The translations under genes and the position numbers were made by a program. From Acidobacteriota bacterium (lineage in GTDB: Bacteria > Acidobacteriota > Terriglobia > UBA7540): a stretch of DNA of 9,799 nucleotides. This document shows, piece after piece, positions 6,165-9,799 of the stretch. The notes below the pieces were generated by a model that was not told the DNA's origin, did no database searches, and saw only the letters and a list, made by a program, of their open reading frames with translations. How positions within the stretch are numbered: position 1 is the first letter of the stretch; each line of letters starts with the position of its first letter. The stretch is taken from positions 1-9,799 of the forward strand of contig PLWR01000143.1 in the NCBI GenBank assembly GCA_003165615.1, read 5' to 3'.

Positions 6165-6564
6165 TCGCGCCTCCGTGATGGATCCAGCCGCCGGACAGCG
6201 TCACCCTGGAAACCTGGCATGAAAATGTTGTGTCTGGACTCGTATCGCCGGAAGCCGCTTCCCCACGTGGGCGATCATACGCGAGGACCGGGGGGGGTCG
6301 AAGGCGGCTGTGAATTGATGCTCTCGTAAGGACTTGCCTCCCCACATTGACGGGGACGGGCTTCTTGTCCCGTCCGTCTTTGAGCGCGCTCAAAACGCCG
6401 TAGTATTGAGGTATTGGAGGCAGATGTCAAGGTCTATACGCGGGCCTGTACGCGGATGCCGATACCTACTTGCCCACCTAAGGGTGTAGACAGGAGAAAG
6501 CAACCCGTGTACTCGGATCAAGGCCCGAGGGTTGCGGTGTTCCATGGGGTCGGCGATTTCCCGA
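6165..6564. other. Intergenic region between acyl-CoA synthetase and glycosyltransferase
   Basis: No gene is supported here. It holds a run of eight G (6290-6297) and a hairpin with a 7-base stem at 6354-6375 (ggacggg/cccgtcc, 8-base loop). On the minus strand a TATGAT about 100 bases upstream of the synthetase start could be a -10 box, but no convincing -35 lies at the right distance. The remaining short frames have no RBS and no recognisable content. Confidence 0.5.
6354..6375. repeat. Intergenic hairpin
   Basis: ggacggg (6354-6360) pairs with cccgtcc (6369-6375) over an 8-base loop. No T run follows on the plus strand and none precedes on the other side, so a terminator role is not supported; it may be another palindromic intergenic repeat. 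Confidence 0.4.
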
Positions 6565-7356
6565 TTAGTGCAGCACTTTTCTTCGGGCGATCCGGGAAAA
6601 TCTCCGAACGCTTCTATATATCCCAGTAAATCCGCGAACCAACAGACTGGGTGAGTCATTGTTCAAGACCATCCGGTTACGCTCACGGGTGAGTTCCTCA
6701 ATCGTCTCGCGCAAGGCCGGATCCAGATTTGCCATCCACGCCACCCATTGCGCGGACGCTTCCTGGGTGTTATAGCCCCGCGATCGTATGTGGCCCGCCC
6801 GGAATCGATAGTCGCGGACCACTCGAAGCCCCATTCGTTTGGCCACGGCCGCAACCACAAAACCGGTACCCCATCCCAGGCGGTTCACCTTGGGATCAAT
6901 CGCGGGAGTATTCTGCAAGACCGCAGCCTTGATAGCCCAGATGGAATTGTCGTTTAGCGGGACTTCGTAAATGCCTTTTTCAACGGGGACGAGCGAACGG
7001 GGTGAGAAGGCTTGGGGTTGAAAGTCCAGATCGGGGGCATACACTCCCACGTTATGCTCCCGCATGCAGCGGAGACATTCCGCAATCATTTTTCCCACAT
7101 TCTGCGGCCAAACGTCTGCCTGGATGTGCAGGAAAACATCGCCATCGAACCGCTTCAAGGCCTCGTTCCACTGCTCGGTGAAATAGGCGTTGTTACCGAT
7201 GTGATGCCAGTGGGGATGCTTATTCCGCAAGCTGTCGTCGGAATTGATCACGAATACCTCGCAATGCTGGCGAAGCATTTGCTCCAATTGCGCGGCGTGC
7301 TGCTTTTTGCCGGGCCAGTTAAAAATGAAAGCTTGCAGGCGTACGCCCTCATCCAT
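6565..7356 (-). CDS. Predicted GT-A-type glycosyltransferase
   Basis: The 263-residue protein has the layout of a small family-2-like glycosyltransferase. The N-terminal strand-turn (LQAFIFNWPGKKQHAAQLEQ) and VFVINSDDS (35-43) suit a nucleotide-sugar-binding half. FDGDVFLHIQADVWP (70-84) lies where the DxD metal site belongs, here in the form QAD. GWGTG (161-165) and GHIRSRGYN (188-196, with H189) fit the acceptor side and a late metal-binding histidine. The C-terminus is strongly basic (VRRFSRIARRK) and could be membrane-associated. Start: ATG at 7356, with an in-frame stop three codons upstream; the Shine-Dalgarno is weak. The assignment rests on motif layout and substrates are unknown. A role in exopolysaccharide or lipid-linked glycan is possible, but no sugar-synthesis or transporter genes are beside it. 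Confidence 0.65.
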   Translation of the reverse strand: MDEGVRLQAFIFNWPGKKQHAAQLEQMLRQHCEVFVINSDDSLRNKHPHWHHIGNNAYFTEQWNEALKRFDGDVFLHIQADVWPQNVGKMIAECLRCMREHNVGVYAPDLDFQPQAFSPRSLVPVEKGIYEVPLNDNSIWAIKAAVLQNTPAIDPKVNRLGWGTGFVVAAVAKRMGLRVVRDYRFRAGHIRSRGYNTQEASAQWVAWMANLDPALRETIEELTRERNRMVLNNDSPSLLVRGFTGIYRSVRRFSRIARRKVLH

Positions 7357-7799
7357 ACGAGATTACGGCCTTCGGTCAGAAATGTCTGTTGCGGCCATCC
7401 TTCAGAAATAGGCGGCCATTCCGGGAACTGCGCGCCAAGCAGAATGCGCGCAGGAAAAGTTGCCCGGATTCCCTCTTTGGCAGCCCGGCCCTCATCGATT
7501 GTACATCCAACCGGGCGGGCGGAGACGGTCGCATAAGGGCCGTAGGCAGTAAGCAGTGATGAGGTGGACCCCACCCACGGTTTGGCGGCAATAAGCTTCG
7601 GGGTGAGAATCCGGCCAAGAAAAGGATCGCGGACCCCATGACAGAGTCCGCGATGCCCACGAGTAACGAAACAACAACCGCGAGCTACAAAGGTTTGCGC
7701 CCCGCTATGACTCCAGCAGGAAGCGCTTTGAAAGATTCACGAGAGAGAGCGGTTGCAATGATCGTCTTATTCCTCTCCCCATAAAGGACTCAAAGTTGC
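7357..7799. other. Non-coding gap between glycosyltransferase and lipoprotein
   Basis: Several overlapping frames exist on both strands, but none has an RBS, a recognisable motif or consistent coding character. One minus-strand frame (7248-7574) would overlap the glycosyltransferase start by about 108 bases. The clearest structure is the hairpin at 7626-7654. The region could be an old gene that has decayed beyond recognition. Confidence 0.5.
7617..7654 (-). terminator. Rho-independent terminator candidate, minus strand
   Basis: On the minus strand atcgcggac (7654-7646) pairs with gtccgcgat (7634-7626), a perfect 9-base stem with an 11-base loop, followed by ccttttctt. It lies about 150 bases downstream of the lipoprotein stop and points the right way to end that transcript before the glycosyltransferase. 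Confidence 0.5.
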
Positions 7800-8575
<776 letters not shown>

Positions 8576-9286
8576 ATGATGAAGAAGACGGTGCAGGGGT
8601 TGATGGTGCTGAGCGCATTGTTATGGAGTAGCGGTGGTGCGCAAGCCCGAGATCTCTTCCAGGCTGCCCAGGTGGATATCTTTGTGTTGGGAGGGGGGTC
8701 AACCCTCGTCGATGCGGAATATTTCGGCTCGGCGCAAAGGCTGTTCCATTCGCGATTTGATCCGGGCGCCAAATTCAGCATCGGCGTGGCTGTGCCTTAC
8801 GGGAAGCTTCTCAGCATTGAGTCGGCGTACACCTATGGGCCGAACAATTGGATCGTGACCAATACCGATGTGTTCCCGCATAAGGGGACGGAGTTCCCGG
8901 TCAACTGTTACATGGGCAGCCTCAGCGCCGTGGTGCACGCGCCTTTCTCCTACAAGCACCTCCGGCCCTATGCGGATGCAGGGGTGGAGTATGACCGCTT
9001 CAGCCCCACGCAGGCAGCCATCAACCTTGCCACGAACCATGGTTTCGGCGCAGTGAGCACAGCCCTCATCAATCACAACGATAAATTCGGTTTCAACATG
9101 GGTGTCGGCGTCGACCGTAAGATTTTCAAGCGGCTTTCGCTACGCATTGACGTGCGAGATCACGTTACCAGTTCGCCCGCCTTCGGCCTGCCGAATTCGT
9201 ATAGTGCTGCGGTCTTTCCCGTCGCCGGGCGCGCCAACAACATTGTGTACACGGCGGGAATCGTTTTCCACCTGGGGAAATTGTAA
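8576..9286 (+). CDS. Outer-membrane beta-barrel protein
   Basis: The ATG at 8576 has a perfect AGGAGG (8559-8564) 11 bases upstream; a second ATG follows at once. The 236-residue product has a classical signal peptide ending in the site AQA (residues 22-24). The mature part is rich in alternating strands with Gly and aromatic residues: FSIGVAVPYGKLLSIESAYT, LRPYADAGVEYDRF, FGFNMGVGVDRKIF, LSLRIDVRDHVT, and a last strand NIVYTAGIVFHLG. This is the pattern of small 8-stranded barrels of the OmpA-transmembrane/OmpW kind (outer membrane protein beta-barrel domain). The final residues lack the usual terminal Phe. Cargo or role is unknown. No convincing partner gene lies downstream in the window, so it looks monocistronic. 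Confidence 0.75.
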   Translation: MMKKTVQGLMVLSALLWSSGGAQARDLFQAAQVDIFVLGGGSTLVDAEYFGSAQRLFHSRFDPGAKFSIGVAVPYGKLLSIESAYTYGPNNWIVTNTDVFPHKGTEFPVNCYMGSLSAVVHAPFSYKHLRPYADAGVEYDRFSPTQAAINLATNHGFGAVSTALINHNDKFGFNMGVGVDRKIFKRLSLRIDVRDHVTSSPAFGLPNSYSAAVFPVAGRANNIVYTAGIVFHLGKL

Positions 9287-9344
9287 GCACTTGGCGATCC
9301 CACGGATTTCAGCCTTGTTCCCCGAAGGGCCTTCGGTGACAACC

Positions 9345-9395
9345 GTAGCACGGCCATCCTAGCCGTGATCGACGCGGGCAGGATGGCCCTGCTAC
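9345..9395. repeat. 16-base inverted repeat (palindromic intergenic element)
   Basis: gtagcacggccatcct (9345-9360) and aggatggccctgctac (9380-9395) pair at 15 of 16 positions around 19 bases. A smaller hairpin, cacggc/gccgtg (9349-9354 with 9362-9367), competes with the long one. It lies about 60 bases after the barrel gene and has no T run. Confidence 0.65.
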
Positions 9396-9457
9396 GTCTG
9401 GAGGCCTGCGGTACCTTGCCAAATGCCGCTTCACGGGAGCCGGGTGCGTGGAAAATT

Positions 9458-9491
9458 GAGGGAAGGAAGGAGGGAGGGAAGGAAGGAAGGA
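9458..9491 (+). repeat. 34-base pure purine tract
   Basis: All 34 bases are A or G, mostly in GGAA and GGGA four-base units. Such a tract is prone to slippage and can form triplex or G-rich folded DNA. It does not lie in a supported gene. Confidence 0.7.
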
Positions 9492-9799
9492 TTGAGTCTG
9501 GCGGAAGAAGCGCGGAAGGTTGTAAAATGACGCCGCGCGAGGGCGAAGAGGTAACCATGAGCGCTCCTCTATCGTCAAATTGAAAGTGTTAAATTTGTAA
9601 GGTGAAATAAGGCAGCTTCCTGGAGATGAGATGGGAGTTGTGCAACCTTGGTGAGATTGCAGGGGATACAATTTCTCAGCCATTCCAGACCATTCCTCAC
9701 CTCTTGTGAAGGCCATGAAGATCAACCGCCTTCGAGTTGAGAAGACGGCGTCGCGCCATTGCCAGCAAGCAGGCCCTCACTTGCGAAAACGCAAATTTG

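Larger units (their letters stand above)
9287..9799. other. Repeat-rich region to the right edge
   Basis: No gene is supported. It holds a small hairpin (9322-9336, ccgaag-ggc-cttcgg) without T run, a 16-base inverted repeat (9345-9395) and a pure purine tract (9458-9491). A tiny frame at 9527-9583 (18 codons) and a frame from the ATG at 9715 that is open to the window edge (28 codons, basic) are the only candidates; neither has a convincing RBS. The second could be the start of a gene that continues outside. Confidence 0.45.

Noticed and set aside
6290..6297. Run of eight G as a phase-variation switch
   Set aside because: It lies about 125 bases upstream of the synthetase start with no convincing promoter spacing around it, so no effect can be argued.
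7248..7574. A 108-codon minus-strand frame overlapping the glycosyltransferase start
   Set aside because: It overlaps the better-supported gene by about 108 bases, has no RBS, and its content matches nothing I know.

Overview
The window looks like a chromosomal segment of a moderately GC-rich, double-membrane bacterium. The style suggests Acidobacteriota (class Terriglobia): a membrane-anchored protein with a TonB-like C-terminal domain, a secreted TPR protein, a Thr/Ser-rich secreted protein, a collagen-like lipoprotein, an outer-membrane barrel, and many short palindromic intergenic repeats beside a RAYT-type (REP-associated tyrosine transposase) remnant. The placement is inferred from gene style; no marker gene is present.

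Layout. Bases 1-2148 carry, on the plus strand, the C-terminal end of a one-pass membrane protein and then an exported TPR protein. Bases 2149-2949 hold no convincing gene: an AT-rich stretch with a near-consensus minus-strand promoter, then a near-consensus plus-strand promoter and the leader of a secreted low-complexity protein (2950-3846). That gene ends in a strong hairpin. A decayed minus-strand RAYT pseudogene (about 3918-4405) follows, broken up by palindromic repeats. Bases 4440-6164 (minus) encode a complete acyl-CoA synthetase. After a 400-base gap come a predicted glycosyltransferase (6565-7356, minus), a poorly coding gap with a terminator, and a collagen-like lipoprotein (7800-8159, minus). 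The right end has a plus-strand outer-membrane barrel protein (8576-9286) and then repeat-rich non-coding DNA.

How the parts relate. Apart from the first two genes, most genes appear to be single transcription units separated by repeats, and no metabolic operon is visible. Several products are exported or in the envelope (TPR protein, Thr/Ser-rich protein, lipoprotein, barrel), and the glycosyltransferase may also serve the surface.

The most interesting structure lies at 2743-4277. A promoter-gene-terminator unit is bracketed by a 31-base imperfect inverted repeat whose right copy is the tail of the RAYT pseudogene. The pseudogene itself is interrupted by a pair of inverted REP-like palindromes that differ by a compensatory base-pair swap, and by a hairpin related to the neighbouring terminator.
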